Of a stretch of DNA of 64,000 bases, positions 35,338 to 45,598 are shown in pieces. The position numbers were made by a program, and so were the translations under genes. Each line of letters opens with the position of its first letter. The first letter of the stretch is position 1. The notes under the pieces are model-generated. The model was not told the origin of the DNA. It ran no database searches and worked only from the letters and a program-made list of their open reading frames with translations. Origin of the DNA: Rhizophagus clarus (lineage: Eukaryota; Glomeromycota; Glomeromycetes; Glomerales; Glomeraceae); NCBI GenBank assembly GCA_015698045.1, contig BLAL01000246.1, positions 1,302,001 to 1,366,000 of the forward strand, written 5' to 3'.

Positions 35338-35550
35338 ATGAAGTTTGAAAATATTATACACAAGATGAGCATTATTCAGAAGACCATACAAGCTGAACTT
35401 ATAATTATTACGAAAAAAAATTTTAGCAGGGTGAATGTGTCTACATTACAAGGACATATTGCAAACCATTATCCAAACGTTCCACCTTACTTAATTCACA
35501 AGTATCAAAAATATTTGAAGAGAAGGCAGACAAAAATAATAAAAAAATAA
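35338..35550 (+). pseudogene. BED-type zinc-finger remnant of a hAT-like transposase
   Basis: The open frame includes NFSRVNVSTLQGHIANHYPN and ends with KYLKRRQTKIIKK. The pattern F-S-R-x-N-V-S-T-L-x-x-H-I-A-N-H matches the BED finger at the start of hAT transposases. The Cys pair and one zinc ligand are lost (HYPN where HCPN is expected), so it cannot bind zinc normally. The catalytic part is absent. Confidence 0.5.
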
Positions 35551-35564
35551 GAATTTCTAATATT

Positions 35565-35813
35565 TATAAAATAGTTTTTTACAATTATCTAGCCATTTAA
35601 TAGTTCAATTTGACTAAATATTTTTTTGTTTTGTAAGACTTAATAAAAGCTATAAAACAAAAAAAAATTCATAAAATTAAATTATTAGATCCCAAGTTAA
35701 TTAAATAAATATAATTATATATATTATTATATATTTTTTTAGCTAATCAAGTGGGGGGATAGAAAGGTAAGAGCTACTAATTGAAGGAAATTAGCTGATT
35801 TCTGGCACATCTC
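35565..35813 (+). repeat. Truncated second copy of the 32074 MITE
   Basis: Matches 32195-32447: CAATTATCTAGCCATTTAAT, AAAGCTATAAAACAA, AGCTACTAATTGAAGGAAAT and the terminal GCTGATTTCTGGCACAT, followed by TTA at 35814-35816. The left terminal repeat is missing. Confidence 0.6.
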
Positions 35814-35999
35814 TTATACTTTTTTATAACTTTACTATATATTAAAAATTTTTAGAAATAAATAAAAATAATTATTTATTATATTTAATTAGTGTTTTTA
35901 TATCTAAAAGCAATAAAGTAAACTATTATATATTAGAAAATAGTTTTAAAACTATTATTAAATTTAAAATATAAGTGTAACTAAATATACTAATTATGT

Positions 36000-37960
36000 A
36001 TCAATTTAATTTTTAAACAGGTAGACAAATAAATATTTTATGTGATCTTTATATAAAAATATATAATTCTTCATTATATTTCAGATTAAAAATCAGAGTA
36101 AAATTTAAAAATTTAATTAAAAAATTTTTTATAATTCAGTAATTGAATTTTAATAAAAAAAAAATTATTTTTGTAATTCTTAATACTTTTTAAATAAAAA
36201 AAATTGTTAAAATTAAACTATTAGATCAATAATTAATCATAAAAAAATATTTATTTAGAGGATAAATGGATTTTAAAATTTAAATTTCTTATATTAAAAA
36301 TTCATTTTTGCAATTATTTAATAATTTACAGCCCAATTTTGATAATTTTTTTTTATTTTAAAAAGAATTTTAAAAAGAATATTAAGAATCACAAAAATAA
36401 TTTTTTTTATCAAAATCCAATTATTAAATCATAAGATAATTCTTTAATTAGCTTTTTAAATTTTACTTTAATTTTATATAATAAATTATACTTCTTTTTT
36501 TTTTTAATTCAAAGGTCATATATTATTTATTAATAAATATTTAATAATAAAATATTAAGTACAAAAATATAATACCTACCCAGCTCAGCTAGATGTGACC
36601 CATGAATGAACAAAATAAAATATCAAATTAGACAAACCTTAAATCTAAAATTAAATATCCTCCTAATTCTGCCTTCTAACTATTATTCCAATTCTATTGA
36701 AAAACCCTCTAATAACAATTTAAGGAACCATTAGTAACCCATCTAAATCCCCCAAAAGATTAGAATTGTAAAAACCTGATAATTTTTTAAAAGTTCAAGT
36801 GAAACAACTACCTGAGTATATCACAGCACGCATCTGAACAAAAGTAAGTTATAAAGCCTCTATAAAGTATTATTTGCGTGATATAATAGGCAGTTTGATT
36901 GACAGTTCAATGTATGAATCGTCTAATACTATTCTATTTGTGTCATCATCTTCAGAAATTGAGACAGAATCTATAATAGATTATACTACTTCTTAAATAG
37001 AATATTAATTAATATATAATTAATATAAAAAACTTTTTTATATCATAAACTTATTTAAATATTAAAAACTTATTTTTTTTATATTATTTATTTATATTTA
37101 TAGAATATAGATAGTATATTCTTTATTTTAAAAGTAAAAGTTTTATTTTTTTTTTTATTAATTTGCAAAAAATAATTATATATATAATACAATTAACATT
37201 AAAGTTATTTTGAATTAATTATATATATATTTAATATTATATTTGGAATTTGACAGATAAAGGAAGGAATGATTTTTGATTAATTAAAATACAAATAGTA
37301 TAACAGTTACATGATTTTTATTAATTAAATTTGCTAAATAGGTGTTGTTTAAATTTTATTTTAAGAATAAAAAAAAAAAGAAAGAATAATATTAAACATA
37401 TAATTAATTCAGTATAGCCTAAGGATTATAAAATAAATATTATATTTTTTAAAATTAAAATTATTAAATCCTTAATTTAAATCAATTTATAAATTAATGT
37501 ATATGAAATACAATATTATATTTATAAAAATTAAAATATATAAAATAATAGAAAAGAAGTATTAATTTAAAAAAAATTTTGTAAAAAATTTTTTTAATAT
37601 ATATGTAAATTTTTTTTTTTTTATTATTATGTATAATTAGATTTATTATAAAACTCTACTATGCATACATAATTATACCATTTATTTTTTATTTTATGTA
37701 AAATTTTATAATTTAATTGCTAATATATCTGAAATTAATATTGTATTATTAATAAAATTTAAGGTTAAATTTGCTGATTTTATATTAGAATACAAACTTT
37801 AAAAAAGAATATCTTATAAATATTATATTAATTAATTATAAATAAAAGTCATATAATATATATCAGATTTTTATTTTAAAATATATAAAATTTTGATATT
37901 TTATTTTATTATATTATATTATTTTTTTTTTATTTAAAGTTAATGTGATTTATTATAGAG
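36000..37960. other. AT-rich spacer with one C-containing island
   Basis: No gene found. About 36585-36870 has clearly more C than its surroundings (CTACCCAGCTCAGCTAG, GTAACCCATCTAAATCCCCC) but gives no long frame and no recognisable RNA structure. Confidence 0.4.
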
Positions 37961-38412
37961 TTTTGTAATTCAACATCATGGCGATGCATCGCCGATATCA
38001 TGTAATATGCTGGTCATTTCCTTTTTAGGAATTTTGTATAACTGACCTGCATATAAAATTTTCATTTTTTGTAAGATGTAAAATTTCCTTTTTTGGAATT
38101 TTGTGTAATATTATGTAATTCGACCAGAATTACAGAATGTAGGTGGAATTAATTATGTGACGAATAAGGTGACAATTAAGATTTTTTCACTAAAAAAAAT
38201 TCGTCCAAATAATACTTAATGATTTTTGAAAGCTAGGGGTGTGATGTGGTGTAATATTTTAAACATTACACAAATTTTCAAAAAAGGAAATTTTGCATTT
38301 CACAAAAAATGAAAATTTTGTATGCAGGTCAGTTACATAAAATTCTTAAAAAGGAAATGATCAGAATGTCTGTGACACTGGTGATGTAATACCATGGCGT
38401 TAAATTACAAAA
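37961..38412. mobile_element. Foldback MITE (452 bp)
   Basis: TTTTGTAATTCAACATCATG at the left is mirrored by the complement of TTTTGTAATTTAACGCCATG at the right. The arms continue with GTCATTTCCTTTTT, GACCTGCATA and TTTCATTTTTTGT pairs for nearly 200 bp each. No coding frame. Confidence 0.7.
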
Positions 38413-40076
38413 TCCTTTATATATTATTTAAAATTGAAATAAATAATTTTTAGCTTTTAAAGTTATTTTTAATGATATATTTGAAATATTTTTATTATTA
38501 AAAATAAGTGAAAATAGAAAAAAACCAGTTACAAAAATATAATTATAGTAAGTTATTATGCAATTAAATAGGATTATGCTGTTTTTGTCATACTGATATT
38601 TTTCAGACAAAATTAAAATTAACTATAATATTACAGATATTTTTAACGTAATATATCATATAAATTAAATATCACTAATATTGTTTTTATAATAAAAACT
38701 GTTATAATTTAATATTATTGTTTAGTATTTTGAGCTACAACTTTAAAAAATATGTTTAAATTATTATTATATTAATACAATAAGTATGCAGAAGATATTA
38801 AACAATTAAAATTAAATTTTATATTAAATTAATTTTTCCTTTAAGCTGAGGAATTATATTACAGTCAAATAACTCTTTAAAATAATTAATATTTATCAAA
38901 ATTTCTAATTGCGAATTTACATTAGTTAATTGTAATGGTTATCTAATAGTGTTTTGTTAATTTTCACAAGACTTCTCAAGTAGTGTTAAGTAAATTATAA
39001 CATAAAAAAAGACAAAAAATTCAATAAATATAATCTATATATCACTTTATTAATAATCAATATTTTTTACCTTTTTTTGCAGTTTTAAAATTATTATTTC
39101 TTTTCTCATTATTTGTTTACCATTTTCATTTATACATGAAATTTGAGAATTTAATATTTTTGATGATTCTGTATTATTTAAAAATAAATGCAAATATTTA
39201 ATAAATATTTATAAATCAATGAATAATGATAACAATAATAATCAATAAATTTTTATATTTAAAGTTAATTGCCCATGAACTTTGTTCATTAACTGTTCAA
39301 CAATCTCATTTTTTTTATTATTAGTAGGTAAAGTATAAGATATTCAGCATCATATCTATAACAAGATATTAATTTAATATCTTTTTTAAGAATTCCTATT
39401 TTTTTATAATTTTAAATAAGTGCACGTTATCCAGAATGATTGGAGATCTTCATTCCATTAAGATTTATATTGATAATTTTACAATTTTATTTAAGAAAGA
39501 ACTTAATCTTTTTGATTCTACATAATTTAGCTTATATCAAACTCCAGTTCTTGATGCTAAAATATTATAGTGTTCCGCACAAATCAAATTAGACCAAATC
39601 AGGTTAGATTTGAAATTTGATTTGATCAAATCAAATCTGAAAAGTTTGAATTCAGATTTGAATCAAACCATTCAAATCTGATTTGAAATTTGATTCGAAT
39701 TTGATTTGATTTGATTTAAATTTGATTCGATTCAAATCAAATTCAAATTCAAATCAAATCAAATTCATTCAAATAGATTTGTGATTTGGTTTGATTTGTT
39801 GAATTTTAAATAAAAAAATGCGATTTGCAACGCAATATTAATAAAAATGTTGCAAAACATTTTTTTTAAATTAATTTAATAAAAAAATGCGTTTTGCAAC
39901 ACAATACTAATAAAAAAAATATTGCGAAATGTTTTTTTTTAATTATTTAAATAAAAAATGCATTTTGCAACGCATTATTAATAAAAAAATGTTGCAAAAC
40001 GTATTTCTTTAGTGTGTTTAAGAAGGGTTGGACATCATGTGGTTGCAGTAACTACCAATAATATTTATGGTAATTA

Positions 40077-41477
40077 CAGGACCCCAAATAATACCAATAT
40101 AACTCACATACGGGTTTGCATAGAGTTTATATGAAATTACTTTTCAAACCTACAAATTGAGTTTGCGTAGATCAGTCAATTTGGGATATTATGTTTATGT
40201 AGAGTTTATAATAGATATACGTGAATTTATTTTTAAAAAATACTAATTTTGGTAAATTAAATTACTCGGTATTTACCAAAATTTATTTTATTTTATTTAT
40301 TTTTTCATTTTTTTTCAGTATTTTATACCAAATTTATTTATTTTTATTATTCTTTTTCGGGTTTTAATACCCTAATTCCAAAAGTCCAGTCATGTTTTTC
40401 GCCTGGCAACACTACAAAAAATAAAAAAAAAATAATTAATTTGTTAAAAAAAATACCGAAAAACACTTCTCCCACCCTCCCTTACTTTAATTCCAAAAGT
40501 CTGGTCATGCTTTTCGTCTGGCAACACTACAAAAAATAAAAAAAAAATCAATACTTAATTAATTAAAAAAAAACAACGAAACACCTTCCCAACCCTCCCT
40601 TACCTTAATTCCAAAAGTCTGGTCGTACTTTTCGTCTGGCAACACTACAAAAAAATAAAAAAAAAACAATTAATTAGTTAAAAAAAATACTGAAAAACAC
40701 TTCCCCCACCTTCCTTACTTTAATTCTAAAAGTTCAGTCATGCTTTTCGTCTGGTAACACTACAAAAAAATAAAAAAAAAGGTTAATACTTAATTAATTA
40801 AAAAAAAACAACAAAACACCTTCACCAACCCTCCCTTACCTTAATTCCAAAAGTCTGGTCATACTTTTCGTCTGGCAACACTACAAAAAGTAAAAAAAAA
40901 AGTTATTACTTAATTAATTAAAAAAAAATAACAAAATACCTCCTCCAACTCCTCCCTTACTTTAATTCCAAAAGTCCGGTCATGCCTTTCATCTGGCAAT
41001 ACTACAAAAAAATAAAAAAAAAATAATTAATTAAATAGTTAAAAAAAACACTGAAAAACACTTCTCCACCCTCCCTTACCTTAATTCGAAAAGTCCGGTC
41101 ATGCTTTTCATCCGGCAATACTACAAAAAGTAAAAAAAAAGTTAATACTTAAATTAATTAAAAAAAAATAACGAAACACCTTCCCCAACCCCTTCCTTAC
41201 CTTAATTCCAAAAGTCCAGTCGTGCCTTTTGTCCGATAACACTACAAAAAATAAAAATAAAAAATAATTAATTAATTAGTTAAAAAAAACACTGAAAAAC
41301 ACTTTTTACCTTAATTCCAAAAGTCTGGTCATGCCTTTCGTCTGGCAACACTACAAAAATAAACTGATAAATGATTAAAAAAAAGATCAGATATTCAGAT
41401 TATCTGATTAGATCAGTAAGTCACATGACCCTGCCTTTATACATTTGTGAGTTATATTAGTATTGTTCAGGGTCCTG
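40077..41477. mobile_element. Inner CAGGACCC element holding the satellite array
   Basis: CAGGACCCCAAATAATACCA at the left is mirrored by GTATTGTTCAGGGTCCTG at the right, with ATAACTCACA inside both ends and TA flanks. It has the same terminal motif as the MITE at 23437. It lies at the same place in the second composite (start 62220), so it entered before the composite moved. Confidence 0.65.
40375..41365 (+). repeat. Satellite array, nine units of about 115-120 bp
   Basis: Each unit has a conserved core, TTAATTCCAAAAGTCYGGTC then GTGCTTTTCGTCYGGCAACA then CTACAAAAA. A spacer of one of two types follows: type A (TTAGTTAAAAAAAATACYGA, AAAACACTTC) or type B (TACTTAATTAATTAAAA, CAACGAAACACCT). 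A and B largely alternate. In this copy most CpG sites read TpG or CpA. Confidence 0.85.
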
Positions 41478-42582
41478 TAATTACGTTTAACCAGGTCATG
41501 TATATTTAATTCGATTTGATTTGGATTTGATTTGGATTTGTTAGATTTGATTCAGATTTGATTGAATTAGTTTAAGCTAATTTGAATTTGATTTGAAATC
41601 AAATCAAATTTTTTTTTTTTAATTTGGATTTGAATTCAAATCTTGTTTTGAAGTTTGGATTTGATTTGCAAATCAAAATTATTAAATTGAATCAAATCAA
41701 ACTTCAAATCAAATCCGAATTGATTTGATTTGACCAAATCGTTTGCGGAACACTATAAATAATCAATTTATTAATGTTAATTAAAATATTAATAATCAAT
41801 AATATAATATATTACCAAATTGCTCTTCAATTTCTTGAAGGTAAAAATTAGATTTTATACAATAGAGACATAATGATAAATATTTATCAATGAACAGAGT
41901 AATATCTAAATAGTTTGGTAAAATTAATTTATCTGCCTTTCCACAATTTTCAATAAATCCACATTGATTATTCTTAATATAATAAATAAAAATAGTATAT
42001 TCACTATCTTCATATTTAACAAAATCAGTTGCATTAAGTAGTGTATGTTCCTTTTTCATGAAATTCAAGATATATTGTATTAATAAAAAATACTCTTCTT
42101 AACAATCTTTCAGGTGTGGAACTGTTTAATAATTTATAATTTAAAATTTGTGTAATTTTATCAATTTCTAATGAATCTGATATTTTAGTTTCATTTTTGT
42201 CATTATTAAAAAAATATTTAATTTTTCTATCTATAACTTTTCTTATACCTGTAAAACATATATCATTATATAAATCAATATTTTTAATTTTTGAATGATC
42301 TTGAAAAAAATGGTTAATAGCTGCAAAAAAAGATTAAATTGAATTAACAGAATAGTCAGAACCATTTTTTTTGCTCATGTTAGTAAAATAAGTACACAAT
42401 TGTTCAATTAAAATTTGTTTATTTTCTACATTCTAAATTGTATCAGCATATGATTGTCTATTACAAAACTTCTCTAGCAAACCCATCCAAGTATTTGTTA
42501 CATTAACTGTATTTTTAACTTTTGAAAATTTATGATAAAATTCAATTTTTTCTTTTATAGAAGTAGTGGTTTTCAAATTATT

Positions 42583-44449
42583 CTAAATATAAAATATATA
42601 TATTGTTAAGAAAGCCAAAAAATAATTGCAAATAAAGCAAAATAATTTAAAATATATGATATTTTATTTCTTTTATTTTTTAAATTTTTTTACTTTGTTT
42701 GTAACATTTTATTTATTTGAATATAAGTATAAAGAAAAAGAGAAGAAAAAAAATAGTTTAAAATAGTTTATTAATTAGTTTATTTATACTGATGATATTA
42801 TGATATCATAAAAGCATGATCTTAGATGTTTACATAATAATACAGTTATTGAGTATGATAATTAAAATATCATCTGAACTGCTTTGCAGTTCAGTGATAT
42901 TTTAACCTCCCTACCCAATAATTACTATTTACATTACTGTTAACATTTATCAAAAAGTTTTATAAAATAAATTTCTGTTTATAAAATAAATGAAAATTTA
43001 TTTTATGTATAAAATATAAAAAATGCTTTTTTTTATTATTACTATTAACTTCAAATTTAGATGGATTGATAATTAAAAAAATTTTTATATAGTAAATAAA
43101 TTTTAATAAGCATAAATAATTATTAATTAATAATAAAAATTATAAGTTAAATTTTAGCAAATTAACATATAATTTATATATAATATTTAATTTTTAGCAA
43201 ATTTAATTAATTTTAGATATTTATAATTTTGTGCAAATTTTTTATACTTTTATATTAAATATTTGAAGTTTCAAGAAAATCTTAATATATTATTTTTAAT
43301 AAAACTGTATATGAACAGCAAATTGGTTAGATATATATATTAGAATAAAAAAATAATTAAGATCAAAAGCTTAAAATATTCTATAATATAGGTAAATATT
43401 TTTTATATAACAAAAATACTATAAAAATTTTTAATTAAATTTTCATCAACTAAAAAAATCCAAGTTAATTTAATTTGGCTATTAATTTTTTAATTGTAAA
43501 CATCTCATTAAAATAGCTATTTTAAATTAATAAATTAAAATCAAAAGTTAATTATCATAAAAGGTATTATTTGTATTATGTGGATTAATAAGTAAATAAG
43601 TTAAGTGAATAAAATTTTACTATATTTTAATCAAAAGATCTTAATTAGATAGTATAATTAGTTTTTGAAAACTCTGTATAATTTTAAATATTTTTTTCAA
43701 CTACAAAGATACCAAAAAAAACTTGGTTTTATTATCCTAAAAATAATAATAAAATGAGATAAAATAAGATTACAACTTAACAGTTTTTATATATAAATTG
43801 GTATTTATATATAAACTTTATACATATAGAATTAATTTATAAATTATAATATATATATATTTTTTTTACAATTAATTAATTGAGCCATAATTTAACATCT
43901 AAAATAATGATTTTTATCTAAAAATAATTGGCAAATTTATTATAAAATTTAATTGCAATTTAAGAAATAATATAATATTTAAAAATAATTTGGAACTAAA
44001 AAATACTGGTTCTACTATTTCTATTATAAAATTGATCATTTAATCAGTGATAATACCGGTAAATAATTATAGAATATTATAAACAAATTCTTACTTCAAC
44101 AATACTAGGTAGTTATAGATCAGTTAATAAACACCTCTGGCCAGAATTATCTGGCCGGTATTATACATATTTAGTATATAATTTAAAAATCACATGAAGT
44201 ATTTCTTTAATTAACAAATATTTGTAATGGTAAATTAAATAAATAAATTAAATTAAATGCTTAAGCACAACCTTCGATCTATGTTAAAAAGGAAATTTAA
44301 GAATTAAATCGTGCATGATTGGTTACAAATAAAAAATAAAAATTAGATTAGTTTAGTATTGCTCAAATTTCATTTTTAAACCAAACCCAATTTCTTAATT
44401 TCATATTTTCATTCTTTTCATTGTTCCTTAGCAATGATAAATATTTACT
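42583..44449. other. AT-rich spacer
   Basis: No gene recognised. A small inverted pair (GATAATACCGG near 44048 and CCGGTATTATA near 44154) is followed by CTCTGGCCAG/CTGGCCGG palindromes. These may be remnants of terminal repeats. Confidence 0.4.
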
Positions 44450-45260
44450 ATGTCAGAGACAATGACAGAACATACAAGCCCGGGTCATTTCGATCACAAT
44501 AAGCTTTATTTTTCTGATGGTAAGAACTTTTATATTGGTAGAAACTGCATTAATAATATTTTCGCTAAATTTCAGTTAATACAGCAGATTTATCCAAAAT
44601 TTCCGGTTTCCAAGTGAACTCTATATTCTCACTTGTACTCGTATCCATTTTTATCACAATACTATGTTGGAGCGAAAGGTTCTTAAACTATTATTATCAT
44701 AAAAAATCAATATATGATCGAAATCAAAATAGATTTAGAACGATTGTAGTGAAGACTCTTAGCTATGGAATATTAACAACTTTAAGACTTTTTTACATGT
44801 TATTAATAATGTCTATGAATTCACAAATATTTGTTATAGTGGTATAAAATTAAAATATTATTAAATTTGATAACTTGATTTTCCTTATTTTGTAAACAAA
44901 TAATGCTAATTTAATTAATTGTAAATTCAAGGTGACGGGCTTGACTACGGGACAATTGATCATAGAATATATACGATCGATTCCGTAAGTATAATTGATC
45001 TTTAACGATATATACGATAATGTAATTATTATAAGTAACATAATTATTTTATTTGTAGAATTTACCAACAATATACAATTCACCCTTCATCAGAAATTAC
45101 ACCTAATACTGTAGAAAGTTCTACGTTGATGGGAAATATTAACAATTATAGAGACGAAATAGAACTCGAATCTCATAATTTTGTTATTGAAGATGTCAAC
45201 GATGAAACTAAGGAGGATATGAGTTGTGACATAAATATGCAACAAGAATCAAAGACTTGA
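44450..45260 (+). CDS. Ctr-family copper transporter (4 exons, 196 aa)
   Basis: High-affinity Cu(I) uptake or vacuolar copper release through a trimeric membrane channel. Exons: 44450-44519, 44576-44841, 44932-44984, 45059-45260, all GT-AG and in frame. The short N-terminus carries Met and His residues (MSETMTEHTSPGHFDH). TM1 is about residues 39-56 (SIFSLVLVSIFITILCWSE). TM2 contains the MxxxM copper gate (Met98, Met102 in YMLLIMSMN). TM3 contains GxxxG (Gly115, Gly119 in TGLTTGQLI). These two motifs in adjacent helices are diagnostic of Ctr. The ~60-residue C-terminal tail is acidic with a late Cys (DMSCDINM). There are few N-terminal Met motifs compared with yeast Ctr1, so plasma-membrane or vacuolar location cannot be decided. 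Confidence 0.85.
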
Positions 45261-45598
45261 GTGATATTTTAATGGCGTAAAACAAAGATGCAATAAGATA
45301 AATGTATTGGATCATTTTTTGCGGCCAAATTTATTTTTTTCCTCTAATTAATAACTACCACTTTTTGAATAGTGTAAATTACTAAATTGATAAATTCCAA
45401 AAATATTCTTTCTTTCTTGTATCCCTAAAAATTTATTGTACTATTAGGTATATTAAATGTGTTGAAAATATTCTAAAAGCTCAAATAAACTAAAGATCTG
45501 CAATCTATTTACGTTTGATTTAAATCGAAGATTCTTATGTAACATAAATAGTAGAAAGTAGACGTTTATTCTTTTCTATTATACTAACAGTTAAATAA

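Larger units (their letters stand above)
39570..41753. mobile_element. Satellite-bearing inverted-repeat transposon, older copy (2.18 kb)
   Basis: The ends GTGTTCCGCACAAATC and the complement GATTTGGTCAAATC...GCGGAACAC are flanked by TA (39568-39569, 41754-41755). Subterminal zones are made of AAATC/GATTT repeats. Inside are three ~75-bp repeats (about 39810-40010, TTGCAACGCAATATTAATAA type) and an inner inverted-repeat element (40077-41477) holding nine satellite units. No transposase is present. The same structure begins at 61853. Confidence 0.8.
38819..42582 (-). pseudogene. Crypton-type tyrosine recombinase, split by a satellite-bearing element
   Basis: On the minus strand, readable exons are 42582 to about 41813 (TNTWMGLLEKFCNRQSYADT, NGSDYSVNSI*SFFAAINHF, TPERLLRRVFFINTIYLEF, TDFVKYEDSEYTIFIYYIKN, YLDITLFIDKYLSLCLYC, EEQFGN), then about 39555-39300 (ASRTGVWYKL-like, KISNHSG, YDAEYLILYL), then 39180-39075, then a last exon ending at 38819. 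The order N-terminal SAM-like core, a box with FFIN-x-I-Y-L, then N-H-S-G-(R) matches DUF3504/Crypton tyrosine recombinases. In NHSG the next codon is TAA where the catalytic Arg is expected. Several frameshifts and stops exist. The element at 39570-41753 lies inside the intron between the first two exons. Confidence 0.55.

Noticed and set aside
40375-41365. Regularly spaced cores considered as a CRISPR array
   Set aside because: Units are 115-120 bp, spacers fall into two repeated classes rather than being unique, and the array lies inside a transposon.
44048-44164. GATAATACCGG/CCGGTATTATA pair as a MITE
   Set aside because: The inverted match is only about 11 bp, without clear target duplication or continued symmetry.
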